From positions 85,890 to 149,889 of the IMG/VR virus record IMGVR_UViG_3300042988_000374: 64,000 nucleotides of DNA; one strand, written 5' to 3'. The notes below the pieces were generated by a model. That model was given only the letters and a program-made list of their open reading frames with translations, searched no databases and was not told the origin of the DNA. The position numbers and the translations under genes are program-made. This DNA comes from a virus. This document shows, in pieces, positions 8,245-15,997 of the stretch (the first letter of the stretch is position 1; each line of letters begins with the position of its first letter).

Positions 8245-9317
8245 TCTTTTACTTCCGTTATTGTTTGTATTGGGTTAGCCAAATAATCAGCTTCCCATAC
8301 AGTCTTTACCTCGAAGCCCCTGTCATTGGCAGTTTTGGTCTTCATCTCGTCTCTTAGCCAAATATCAGCAGCTGTCTTATTTGTAACAGTATTAACAAAT
8401 GTCGCATCGTATTTCTTAGGATTACAGTGCCAGTAATCACCATTAAATTCAACTATTTTATTCCTAGTCGTGTCAGTTGCATCAAAGAATACTGGTGCGT
8501 CTAATAAGTTACTCCACATAGCGAACTGTCTAGTCTTGGCAGTATACTTAATCTGCTCACCTAAAGCAACCTCAAGGTTATCCAAAAACTCTAATTCCAA
8601 CTTACTAGATGAGTTTATTGGTCTTCTTTTGGATATAATCTCTTCAGCTTCAGCTTGAGTGACGCCATATTTTTCTTGAATATAATCTATGCGATTAGAA
8701 TTTCCCTTTTGATAGTTATACTCTTCCCACAATCGTTTACCATCATCGCCGTACTTCTCTTCATAGTACTCAAGTGTGTTTGTATATCGCTGCAACTCCA
8801 GATAGTTATTCCACATCTCGTTTCCTAGCTCATCACCATGACGCTCTATACATTTCTCCAGCGTCACTGCTCTTGATTTATTGAAGTCATCAAAGTCTTC
8901 GCGGGTGTATCCAAATTTCTTCTCTTTATATTCAAATGTATTGGTTTCGGATTGTAGTGATACGTATCGAGCCCATTTTTCTTTACCAATCGCTTCGCCG
9001 TACTTCAGAATCATACCATTTTCGGTAATACCAGTAGACTGTTTACAAGCATCTGATACTATTGGAGCATCTGGGAAGGCTTCAATATATTCTGATAACG
9101 TTCTAGGGACATTGCACCCATGCATAACATGTGATGATGTTATCCTATTGAACTTTTTGTGACATTCAGCACATTCAATCTTAGGCGCGCTATCAGAAAC
9201 AGAACGTCTTGTAGACGCCCGTTCCCGTTCTCTTAATATGCGCTCAAATTCAATTTTGCCACGCTCTTCGCCATACTGCTCAATGCACTTGGCCAAGCTC
9301 TTCTTAATACCTGCCAT
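8229..9317 (-). CDS. Free-standing Vsr-like (EDxHD-type) homing endonuclease
   Basis: A 362-residue endonuclease gene placed exactly between the two intein halves. Residues 48-85 form a zinc-finger-like DNA-binding segment (CAECHKKF ... SHVMHG). Residues 100-225 carry tandem repeats of the KYG..G.E.W..Y..LQ..TNT.EY type. The C-terminal nuclease domain has KIVEFNGDYWHCNP (288-300), WLRDEMK (320-326) and VWEADY (340-345), the Vsr-like signature of the endonucleases reported with fractured, split-intein-bearing genes. It probably cuts intein-less polymerase genes and spreads the whole module by homing. The stop overlaps the IntC start. Confidence 0.83.
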   Translation of the reverse strand: MAGIKKSLAKCIEQYGEERGKIEFERILRERERASTRRSVSDSAPKIECAECHKKFNRITSSHVMHGCNVPRTLSEYIEAFPDAPIVSDACKQSTGITENGMILKYGEAIGKEKWARYVSLQSETNTFEYKEKKFGYTREDFDDFNKSRAVTLEKCIERHGDELGNEMWNNYLELQRYTNTLEYYEEKYGDDGKRLWEEYNYQKGNSNRIDYIQEKYGVTQAEAEEIISKRRPINSSSKLELEFLDNLEVALGEQIKYTAKTRQFAMWSNLLDAPVFFDATDTTRNKIVEFNGDYWHCNPKKYDATFVNTVTNKTAADIWLRDEMKTKTANDRGFEVKTVWEADYLANPIQTITEVKEWLLK

Positions 9318-9320
9318 ATA

Positions 9321-10322
9321 TTACGAATTCAACTTATGTCTTAATGATATCAGGATATCAGTAGGATTAATATCGGTTGGTTTAACCTCAATTAAATTAC
9401 CATCACGCTCAACCATAATCGAGTGATCTTCTGTGACAGTTATGGTATTGCCATTAGCATCTTCAATCTCATAGAGGCTTTTAGACACTTGATGGCGATA
9501 GATATATTCAACGTGTCCGAAGTATGGTTCTTGCCGTTCAGAATGATAGCTCATCACCAGCAATCCGTCATCACCGGCATACTGCTTTGTTCCATCTTCC
9601 CAGAACTCAGAACATGAATCAAACAATTCGCCGATCTGAACATCGCCTTTGTTAGTTCTGATAATCGTCGAACCAACCACCGAGTCAGTATCCCCGTAAA
9701 TTATTGCGTCACCAGTGTGATCATATTCACCACAGATAGCTTCGTTTAAATGAGCAGACATATGTTTCACAATCTGTCTACCTGATAGCGTGGTAGATTG
9801 ACCAATACGCTTATCGTAGAATCTACAATGTTGATTTAATAATGCTCCGTCTCGATGTTCAGATATGTTAGCAAAACAAATCCCGTATGTCATCGACATA
9901 CTGCTAATGCTTTCACATTAGAACAGACTATATCACAATCTGCAACTTAGTTACAGATTCCCGCCGTTTCGGCAATCATACGCTTATTGCCTACGTCCAT
10001 ATGGACTAGTCGTTGAACCTTCGATATCAAATATCGCTTGGCTGCTGATTGTCTTTGCCATTACGCAGTAAGAGTTCCCAGCAATTAGACGGGTTTTCAA
10101 TACACATTACTGTGTAAGGGCGCTACACATTAACGCACTGTTGAGCAAAATCTTTCTTACCAATTGCCGAGAGTCAAAGTATTCTCGCGCATCTTCAATA
10201 ATCTGCTTAGTAGCGACTATCTTATTGTCTACCATTGTTAATGAATGAACCTTCATATAACTGGCCAATGTTTTTAAATCATTTGATTTTATTAAACTTC
10301 GTATGTGTTCAATGTCTATCAT
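9321..10322 (-). CDS. 43: DNA polymerase middle fragment 43B with intein N half (spliced: 10322-10133 joined to 9850-9321)
   Basis: Exon 1 (10133-10322) starts MIDIEHIRSL after an AAGGAG Shine-Dalgarno. It encodes the start of motif B, SRQLVRKILLNSA, and ends with the first base of a Tyr codon. Exon 2 (9850-9321) supplies AC, restoring Tyr64 and NSA-Y-GALLNQHCRF. It continues to motif C, YGDTD, at residues 115-119. The intein N half follows directly (Ser120 to residue 239), with SVVGSTIIRT as block A and TVTEDHSIMV as block B. Unspliced RNA would stop within the intron. The spliced protein of 239 aa must trans-splice with the 7132-8244 product. Confidence 0.85.
9324..9683 (-). mobile_element. 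Split intein, N-terminal half (IntN, 120 aa, Ser1)
   Basis: IntN begins with Ser rather than Cys, directly after YGDTD. Block A is SVVGSTIIRTNKG and block B contains TVTEDH (TxxH). The type resembles the Ser1 PolB split inteins known from Aeromonas phages such as Aes123, inserted at the same polymerase motif. Confidence 0.85.
9851..10132 (-). mobile_element. ORF-less group I intron in DNA polymerase motif B (282 nt)
   Basis: On the minus strand the exon ends in U and the intron ends in G at 9851, as group I introns require. Core elements appear in order: an AATTGCTGGGAA P/Q-like segment, TCAGCAGCCAAG (R-like), GGTTCAACGACTAG (S/P7), a perfect P8 hairpin GGCAAT/ATTGCC, and TATAGTCT for the 3' strand of P7. 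Exon GCGU can pair with intron GCGC to give P1 with the U-G wobble at the splice site. Joining 10133 to 9850 restores LLNSAYGALLN. There is no internal endonuclease gene. Confidence 0.87.
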
Positions 10323-10323
10323 G

Positions 10324-11490
10324 TTACTCCTTTAATTTATTCATAGTGAATCCTAATTCCCTAAATGTTTTACCAGTATATAATTTGCAAAAGGCGTGGC
10401 ATTCAGGAGTCTGATTGAAGTGTGGATTAGGTACCACAAACTCTAATAAACTATCATCTCTTGGACCGCCATAGAATGGAAGTTCAGGAACACTATCCTC
10501 CACGTCTTGCTAACTATAATATAAGTTGTTTTTATATCCTATCACATAAATTTTATCGATACTAGCGCCGTGTTTTATATATCTGGGATCTGGTAACTTT
10601 TCTTCTTCGATCATAACGTAGCATTTATCTACGATGTCCAATCGTTTTACTAGGTTTGAATGATTCAACTTAATATATCCCGCATTGACATAATTTGGTC
10701 CTCTGCCCAAGACATATCCTTCTGGTATATCTTCAAGTTTACATCTTACGTTTTTGCCTGTCAATGGATCATGTGTCCATTTATACTCTTTAAGGGCGTC
10801 TGACCCATTGTTGAACCACGGTGGCGCACCCTTAGTGAACCCTTCCTGTATTTCGTGTTCGAATAATACTTCTTTGGTCTCCTCGTTATATTGCCATATT
10901 CTTCCACGATTTGAATCTCCTACTTTAGCACGGGAATCAACACTACGTTCTCTGCCCGTCTGGAATGGTTCCCACCCAGCAGGCTGCTCGTCAACTTTAT
11001 AGCGTTTAAGTTCACCGGTAGATTGGTTACGGTAAATGTTCGTTCCGGAATGAACCCGAGATAGGTTCTCACGCTGAGTATCTGACCTCTTTTGACCAGT
11101 ATTCAGCTTACTAAATTCGATTGCTACTGCAATTCGAACTTGTTCGTAATATCTAGTGCTGAAGAAGCCGTTGTCAGTCGGCACTCGACCACACATCATA
11201 TTAAATGCGAATACACATGCGGAATGATCTATGGATTTGAACAGTAAATAGTGCGCAATCAAATGTGCTTTAACTGGTAGTTTAACCTTATTCCAGTATT
11301 CCTTACCGTATTCTGGCCAAATTGCCTCTGGTAGAATATGATGTGACTCTACTGCACCTGGAGCATCTTTGGACTTTTTCAGAGCCATACCCTTATAGGT
11401 CATCATTAATTTCAAGTAGCGTTCAAAGTGATGTGTGTTTTTTATTAACCCAGCAGCTTCAAAACATTTGCGGAACTCATCTATGTTCAT
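10324..11490 (-). CDS. HNH homing endonuclease between 43A and 43B, with in-frame amber codon
   Basis: HNH endonuclease with VESHHILPEAIW (His50-His51) followed by VKLPVKAHLIAH, the order of MobE/HNH phage endonucleases. A NUMOD-like TGQKRSDTQRENLSRV segment follows. The first stop is TAG at 10510-10512 (326 aa). The same frame stays open for another 61 codons (ending TFRELGFTMNKLKE) to a TAA at 10324-10326 that overlaps the 43B ribosome-binding site. This looks like an amber-interrupted or readthrough C-terminus. The gene begins 5 nt after the 43A stop and physically breaks the polymerase gene, as between 43A and 43B in some Aeromonas phages. Confidence 0.8.
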
Positions 11491-11494
11491 GACT

Positions 11495-13186
11495 TTAATT
11501 ATCTAAATATTTCTTCAATTCATCAGCAACACTTTTATCTAGCGTGATGCCAGTCTCAAGGTCACTGACCATTTTAAGTTGTTTCTGAATACTCTTTCGT
11601 TCACTGTACCACTTTGTTAATAGACCAGGAATAATTCCCTCATACTCGTAGGTAAAGATAGTGCCATTAGCGCTCAGCATCCATGGTTGATTACTATCAA
11701 AGATCATCTTCCAGACTTGCGCAGCCGATGCTTCGTCGCTGCCACCAGTTTCCCAGTCGATAGTCAACATGGTACCTCGCTCTTGGTTCATCACTGCGGC
11801 ATATTCAAGTGAACCGAACAAGCCTTCCCATAAGATAGCACCAGTAACGCCATCAACTTCACCATCAACAAATTTGTTCTTCTTCTTTTCTTTTGCTAAA
11901 CGTTGACCTTTTTCATGCATATACTGGTCAGTAAGCGTGGGACGGAGTTGGCCGATGATCGTCTCAGGTGCCATGTTAAGTGCACGGATGACTGATGGGT
12001 AGAGTGAGTTAATGTCAACTGCTCCGATCCATTCGTGAATACCTGTTTTGGGCGTAGCAACATAGGCACCTGCCGCTTGTGATTCGTCATCTGAATTACC
12101 TCTCTTTTTATCTGGGACAATTAAATCTCTTGAATGTGCTTCATTAATAACAGCTTGCTCTACCATGGCAACAGTACCCATTACTGTTTGTAGTAGTACT
12201 GTGTTTTGATGAGCCAGTTGATTCGCCAAGTCTAAGAATTTACGCTTAGCATGAATCTTATATACCAGCATAGTATCTTGACGGTTGTACTCTAGGAATT
12301 TCTTCCAGTCTTTATTATACAACTGATCAAGGGTGCCTTCGTATTGTGTTTTATTTTCACCAACTTCTAGTTCACCAATCACGTCTAGTTTATAAGAGTG
12401 ACGTGGTTCAAACATATACTTGCGATATAGGTCAAGATAGTCAAAGTGAACACGACCAATCAGGTCATAAGTCTCTTGCTCGATGCCATACATCTCGTAC
12501 TTGCGAGTCTTTGGTAATTGATTTAACAAACAGAATCGGCGAGTATCATCACGACTCATGATTCGCGTAACACGATTTACCATGTACGGAATGTCATAGC
12601 CTGATGAGTTCCAACCAGTTAAGATGTCTGCGTCTTCAATCAAGTCAAAGAATGTGGTAAACATCTCTGCTTCATCATAGAAGATGAATGTATTTTCAAA
12701 TCCATCAGCAATCTCGGTCGCTGTTTCTTTTGACATGTGTGTTGGTGGAATACAAAGGGTGACCAGCGTATCGCTCCAATCTAAGTACAGCGAGATTGCT
12801 GTTACTTTGTTGAATGGATCTGTGGTGGGACTAAAGCCCTTTTCAGGGTCAAAATCCACTTCAATGTCAAAGAAGCATGTTTGTAACTTAGGCGCAGCTT
12901 TGCCTAGGTAGTTGTCAGCGAGACATCGCACTACTGGTGATACATCACTCTCAAAGATTCCCTTGTTCGAATGCAGTCTGACTTCTTTTTGGAATTCAGA
13001 GTACTTTCTTGTGGTAAATTTTGACAGGGATTCACCAGTAATACTGCGATACTTGCCTTTTTTATCGCCGAAGTAGAATGTGTAATTTGCTGGGTATGTC
13101 ATGTACTGACGTTTACCAGCAGCGTCACGTTCTACGACGACGATTTCATCTCGCTCTTTGTTGTGTAAGGCATCAATGTAACTCAT
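11495..13186 (-). CDS. 43: DNA polymerase N-terminal fragment 43A (exonuclease and palm motif A)
   Basis: Family B polymerase of the T4 type, truncated at 563 residues. Exonuclease motifs are intact: Exo I FFDIEVDF (Asp107), Exo II WNSSGYDIPY (193-200) and Exo III YNRQDTML (300-307). Polymerase motif A is DINSLYPSVI (391-400). It ends naturally (ADELKKYLDN) before motif B, which is supplied by 43B. The fragments together restore all catalytic motifs, so a working enzyme probably forms by non-covalent assembly of 43A with the trans-spliced 43B-43C. No clear Shine-Dalgarno precedes the start. Confidence 0.92.
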   Translation of the reverse strand: MSYIDALHNKERDEIVVVERDAAGKRQYMTYPANYTFYFGDKKGKYRSITGESLSKFTTRKYSEFQKEVRLHSNKGIFESDVSPVVRCLADNYLGKAAPKLQTCFFDIEVDFDPEKGFSPTTDPFNKVTAISLYLDWSDTLVTLCIPPTHMSKETATEIADGFENTFIFYDEAEMFTTFFDLIEDADILTGWNSSGYDIPYMVNRVTRIMSRDDTRRFCLLNQLPKTRKYEMYGIEQETYDLIGRVHFDYLDLYRKYMFEPRHSYKLDVIGELEVGENKTQYEGTLDQLYNKDWKKFLEYNRQDTMLVYKIHAKRKFLDLANQLAHQNTVLLQTVMGTVAMVEQAVINEAHSRDLIVPDKKRGNSDDESQAAGAYVATPKTGIHEWIGAVDINSLYPSVIRALNMAPETIIGQLRPTLTDQYMHEKGQRLAKEKKKNKFVDGEVDGVTGAILWEGLFGSLEYAAVMNQERGTMLTIDWETGGSDEASAAQVWKMIFDSNQPWMLSANGTIFTYEYEGIIPGLLTKWYSERKSIQKQLKMVSDLETGITLDKSVADELKKYLDN

Positions 13187-13198
13187 CGTGCGTCACAA

Positions 13199-13492
13199 TC
13201 AGAGTGTATTACCAGTAGATTCCAAGATGGTAGTTAGGAGATCATGGTCCCGTTGTGCCTGGCCGAACTCTGCCTTATGGGCAATTTTTACTGCCTTCTT
13301 AAGGATAGATGGTTTGATATTGAGGTCAGTCGCAATAGCTTTAATAGTCTCGTTTAGACCTTCGTTTAGTGTGTCGATTTCACGAAGTACGCTGCCGCCT
13401 TCGTTAATGATTTGAATAAGTTTTTTCTTCTGGTCACCGCTGAAGATTACGTTTTCTTCTTGGTAATTGCCTTGTACGTCCATTGCATCCAT
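13199..13492 (-). CDS. dsbA: DsbA-like dsDNA-binding / late transcription accessory protein
   Basis: Small helical protein with the layout of T4 DsbA: a long helix (LREIDTLNEGLNETIKAIAT), then the turn LNIKPSILKKAVKIAHKAEF, which resembles the T4 LGVDGKMFNRLLALYHK segment. T4 DsbA binds DNA and helps late promoters. Assignment is by pattern only, so moderate. A sigma70 promoter (TTGACT, 16 bp, TAAAAT) lies upstream and AAGGAGAATC precedes the ATG. The polymerase gene follows 12 nt downstream. Confidence 0.6.
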   Translation of the reverse strand: MDAMDVQGNYQEENVIFSGDQKKKLIQIINEGGSVLREIDTLNEGLNETIKAIATDLNIKPSILKKAVKIAHKAEFGQAQRDHDLLTTILESTGNTL

Positions 13493-13524
13493 TGTGATTC
13501 TCCTTGTGTTAATAGATAGTATCT

Positions 13525-13552
13525 ATTTTACTAGGTGAATAGCGGAAGTCAA
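13525..13552 (-). promoter_or_regulatory. Early sigma70 promoter of dsbA-like gene and 43A
   Basis: TTGACT (13552-13547), 16 bp, TAAAAT (13530-13525) on the minus strand. It overlaps the 3' end of the upstream gene. Confidence 0.55.
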
Positions 13553-13935
13553 CAGGTTTTGGAGTGACTCTTTTCAATCGAATAACCATGGCATGTCAGC
13601 ACCTGATAGACTGATTCCACTAGCCCTATTCCTTGGTGATTGGGATGAGTGTATTCCGTTAATGATAGTAGTTTGGTCGCTGTTGGCTTGAAGCCTACCT
13701 CACAGCATACTAACTGTCGTTCTTTATCTACACTGGAATTAGGTCGATTCGCAATCGTTGTAACTTTGACTCTACTCGTACCATGTGTGGCCCAGAAGTT
13801 ATACACTGCGTCTCCGATGGTCATCGTCCTAAGATGATTAAACTCTCGGATTAATCCTTCGGTTGATGGATACGAATGACTTGTCATATCCGTCTCTGGT
13901 GTGGTGCACGGTCTAACAGGAATCATATCAATCAT
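13549..13935 (-). CDS. Hypothetical late protein (128 aa)
   Basis: No family is recognised. I chose the ATG at 13935 (MIDMIPVRPC). A perfect T4 late octamer TATAAATA ends 5 nt upstream, so an upstream GTG at 13959 would lie before the transcription start and the mRNA should be leaderless. The product is soluble, with a short beta-rich middle (SRVKVTTIANRPNSSVDKER). Confidence 0.55.
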   Translation of the reverse strand: MIDMIPVRPCTTPETDMTSHSYPSTEGLIREFNHLRTMTIGDAVYNFWATHGTSRVKVTTIANRPNSSVDKERQLVCCEVGFKPTATKLLSLTEYTHPNHQGIGLVESVYQVLTCHGYSIEKSHSKTC

Positions 13936-13940
13936 GGATG

Positions 13941-13948
13941 TATTTATA
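13941..13948 (-). promoter_or_regulatory. T4-type late promoter (TATAAATA)
   Basis: Exact T4 late consensus on the minus strand, 5 nt before the ATG at 13935. Confidence 0.75.
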
Positions 13949-13960
13949 GAGATGCTCACT

Positions 13961-14063
13961 TTAGTAAACGCCTGGCGTAGCGTGTCACTCAGGCAGCAGC
14001 CGCCTGTCTGACGCCGAGCTTGCGCTCTAACCGTTACGTCAACGGAACCTAAGGTAGGTGTTC
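13961..14063. other. GC-rich structured intergenic segment
   Basis: About 100 nt between two late genes with no gene. It is visibly richer in G+C than its neighbours. On the minus strand it can fold into nested stems GGCGT/ACGCC, GTCA/TGAC and CAGGC/GCCTG, plus a CCGTT/AACGG hairpin. It may be a terminator complex, a small RNA or a decayed insertion-sequence end. Confidence 0.45.
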
Positions 14064-14672
14064 TTATAATAAATTGTCTAGCTCTTTGGATTGGTGTGCC
14101 TGTTTTTGTGCGGCGATTGCTTTTGCTTGTACTGTTGGATGTTGAGTATTACCTGTCATTTTCTGAAACCATCCTCGGCGGTCGACTAACTCATCAGCAT
14201 TGTAAGAAGCATAGTATTGCGTTGGTCGCATCCAAATTTCATGTTCTTTTTGATACTGAGCATTAGTAAGACCTAGACCTTTACACATGGCAGCAAAGTC
14301 TAATAAGAAATCTTGTGGACTAAATTGCTTTTGTATCACATGAAAGTTTTTGTTGTTTTTACTTTGATTTCTGAAGTAGTATTCTGCGCCAGCTAGATTT
14401 GTGGCATATGCTACTGCTACTCTGTTTCTGGCAGTATTTGTCTTATTGATGTCACCAATCGTGCGATAGATTGTTGTTATTCCCTTAGGAGGTATTCTGT
14501 ATGGCTGAGAAGCAGGGTCTTTGAGGATAGTAACCGCTGCTTGCTCGACTGATGCTAAGTCGCTAGTGTTTGATTGCCAGGCGTGAAAAGCATCAATAAA
14601 CGTCTGATTGAGTTTAGGTTTCTGTTGTCCAAATCCTAAGAACCCCTCATTAATAATTTCACTAATCTTCAT
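14064..14672 (-). CDS. Possible ADP-ribosyltransferase with capsid-targeting leader
   Basis: The N-terminus MKISEIINE/GFLG matches a T4-type capsid-targeting leader with a gp21-like I-x-E cleavage site after residue 9. The body carries a plausible ADP-ribosyltransferase triad: TIYRTIG (Arg70), AYATNLAGAEYYF (88-100, in place of the S-T-S strand) and KEHEIWMRP with an E-x-E (Glu143, Glu145). T4 packages Alt, an ADP-ribosyltransferase injected to modify host RNA polymerase, so an analogous role is possible. Family assignment by motif only. It begins 2 nt after the dps stop codon. Confidence 0.6.
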   Translation of the reverse strand: MKISEIINEGFLGFGQQKPKLNQTFIDAFHAWQSNTSDLASVEQAAVTILKDPASQPYRIPPKGITTIYRTIGDINKTNTARNRVAVAYATNLAGAEYYFRNQSKNNKNFHVIQKQFSPQDFLLDFAAMCKGLGLTNAQYQKEHEIWMRPTQYYASYNADELVDRRGWFQKMTGNTQHPTVQAKAIAAQKQAHQSKELDNLL

Positions 14673-14673
14673 A

Positions 14674-15114
14674 TTACTCTCGTTCGGTTTTTAGGATACT
14701 ACGGAGGAACCAGCCGTGTTTACCATGTGCGTCTAAGCGCTCTGCCAAGAAGTTGGCAATGCCTTGTTGATTCTCGTTTGTTGCTGCCATGAATGCGCCA
14801 TTGAGGCATTCAATCATCATCCCATTATCACGGTACAATTCAGCAATCATTAACTCAGCCCGTGGAATGCGAGGTTGATCTTCGATGACTGATAGTTCAC
14901 GGTATCTGATTAGGGATGCTGGAGCATAAGCATCTAAGGTTCTGATAAATTCTGCGCAACGGTCAAGGGAACCATATACTTCGGTATAAATTTCATCAAA
15001 GAGTTTATGGTATTGAGGGAAGTTACTGCCTTCGCAATTCCAATGAAAGCTCTGCGTCTTCAACGCAAAGACTGCGGTGGATGCTTGAACTACTTTTAGA
15101 TTTTCTGCTAACAT
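14674..15114 (-). CDS. dps: Dps/ferritin-like DNA-protection protein
   Basis: Ferritin-like Dps family protein that stores iron and protects DNA from oxidative damage. SFHWNCEGSNFPQYHKLFDEIY (split over residues 22-43) is the Dps helix-A/B signature. Ferroxidase ligands are plausible at His24, His36, Asp40, Asp51 and Glu55. The length of 146 aa is typical. It lies in a late cluster between two proteins with capsid-targeting-type leaders, so it could be packaged, although it has no such leader itself. Confidence 0.85.
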   Translation of the reverse strand: MLAENLKVVQASTAVFALKTQSFHWNCEGSNFPQYHKLFDEIYTEVYGSLDRCAEFIRTLDAYAPASLIRYRELSVIEDQPRIPRAELMIAELYRDNGMMIECLNGAFMAATNENQQGIANFLAERLDAHGKHGWFLRSILKTERE

Positions 15115-15912
15115 TTATTTCTTTGCTTTCTTCTTGGGGATACAATTAGGAACTGGTTTACCATTTTCACCATCTTTCATACCGATTTGAGTGAAGTTCT
15201 TCCAGCAGTCTTCTTTAGCAATGATGTCTTTATCGGCGGGCTTCTTACTTAGTTCAGTATCTTTCTTCTGTCCTTTTTTGAAGACATCTAAGTCGCGCTT
15301 CAAGCGTTGAGCAATCATTTCCTCTGATAGTTCACTCTCATCAACTTTATGCTTCTTGGTATCGTTGTCGAACTCTCGCTTAGTAGCCTTGACGATGCCC
15401 CGGAAGCGCTTGTTACCACGTTCGTAGTCTTTGTCCTTGTCAGCAGTGGATGCATCGGCGCCTGCTGCTTTTTTATAATCAGCTAATGTTTGAGGGCTTA
15501 GCTCATTGAGTTGACTTTCGTTAGTTTGGGGCTGCCACCAGCGGCCTTGACCAAACTCTCTGTCAGCACCTTGCTTTTGCATATCAAATGATCTGCCTGA
15601 GGTGGTATACTTTGCTTTAGCCCATTTACCGGACTTTGTTTGTTTGACGCCGTATTGAGCGGCAGTATCTTCTTGTCCAGCTGGTACATTGTAGAAATAC
15701 ATACCGACTAATACTGGACGGTCAGACGGCGCTTGGTATGGGCGCTGTGGTTCTTGACTGTGGCCTTCGTCATTGGCTCCACCGTCTTGACGATACGCTT
15801 CTGAATCATGCTTGCGCATACCATAAGTTGATGCGTACTGATCTCTACCGTAGGCCGCGCGGTTACCTGGCGAGCGATAGTGACCTTCTTTGATAAATTC
15901 ATATGTTTTCAT
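15115..15912 (-). CDS. Probable internal head protein with capsid-targeting leader (265 aa)
   Basis: The leader MKTYEFIKE/GHYR is nearly the same as the start of T4 internal proteins (MKTYQEF type), with an I-K-E site after residue 9. The rest is hydrophilic, charged and of low complexity (Tyr/Gly-rich, then Lys/Asp/Glu-rich), like T4 internal proteins. Another candidate cleavage site is LNE in the middle (SQLNELSPQ). The C-terminal CWKNFTQIGM...GKPVPNC resembles a short tail shared by proteins of aquatic phages. A CATAAATA late octamer lies 5 nt before the ATG and there is no Shine-Dalgarno. Confidence 0.72.
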   Translation of the reverse strand: MKTYEFIKEGHYRSPGNRAAYGRDQYASTYGMRKHDSEAYRQDGGANDEGHSQEPQRPYQAPSDRPVLVGMYFYNVPAGQEDTAAQYGVKQTKSGKWAKAKYTTSGRSFDMQKQGADREFGQGRWWQPQTNESQLNELSPQTLADYKKAAGADASTADKDKDYERGNKRFRGIVKATKREFDNDTKKHKVDESELSEEMIAQRLKRDLDVFKKGQKKDTELSKKPADKDIIAKEDCWKNFTQIGMKDGENGKPVPNCIPKKKAKK

Positions 15913-15917
15913 ATATG

Positions 15918-15925
15918 TATTTATG
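15918..15925 (-). promoter_or_regulatory. Late promoter (CATAAATA), leaderless configuration
   Basis: Minus-strand octamer with 5 nt to the ATG at 15912, so transcription should start at or next to the A of ATG. Confidence 0.7.
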
Positions 15926-15947
15926 CTGAGTGTATCGTGAGATCAAG

Positions 15948-15974
15948 AAGAGCCACTTGATTAGAGTGGCTCTT
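15948..15974 (-). terminator. Hairpin terminator after the 1430-residue fibre gene
   Basis: A perfect 10-bp stem AAGAGCCACT/AGTGGCTCTT with a 7-nt loop lies just past the fibre stop codon. Only a weak U-rich tail follows on the minus strand. Confidence 0.6.
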
Positions 15975-15997
15975 GTGTGCTCTGGACTAGAAGGTGA

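Noticed and set aside
9851-10132. Short open frame at the 43B C-terminus reading through the intron (ending LMCSALTQ)
   Set aside because: It ends within the intron just after the splice site and has no polymerase similarity beyond NSA. Splicing restores the conserved NSAYGALLN.
13961-14063. The folded GC-rich segment as a tRNA gene
   Set aside because: No acceptor stem, anticodon loop or T-loop consensus can be placed; it was kept only as a structured segment.
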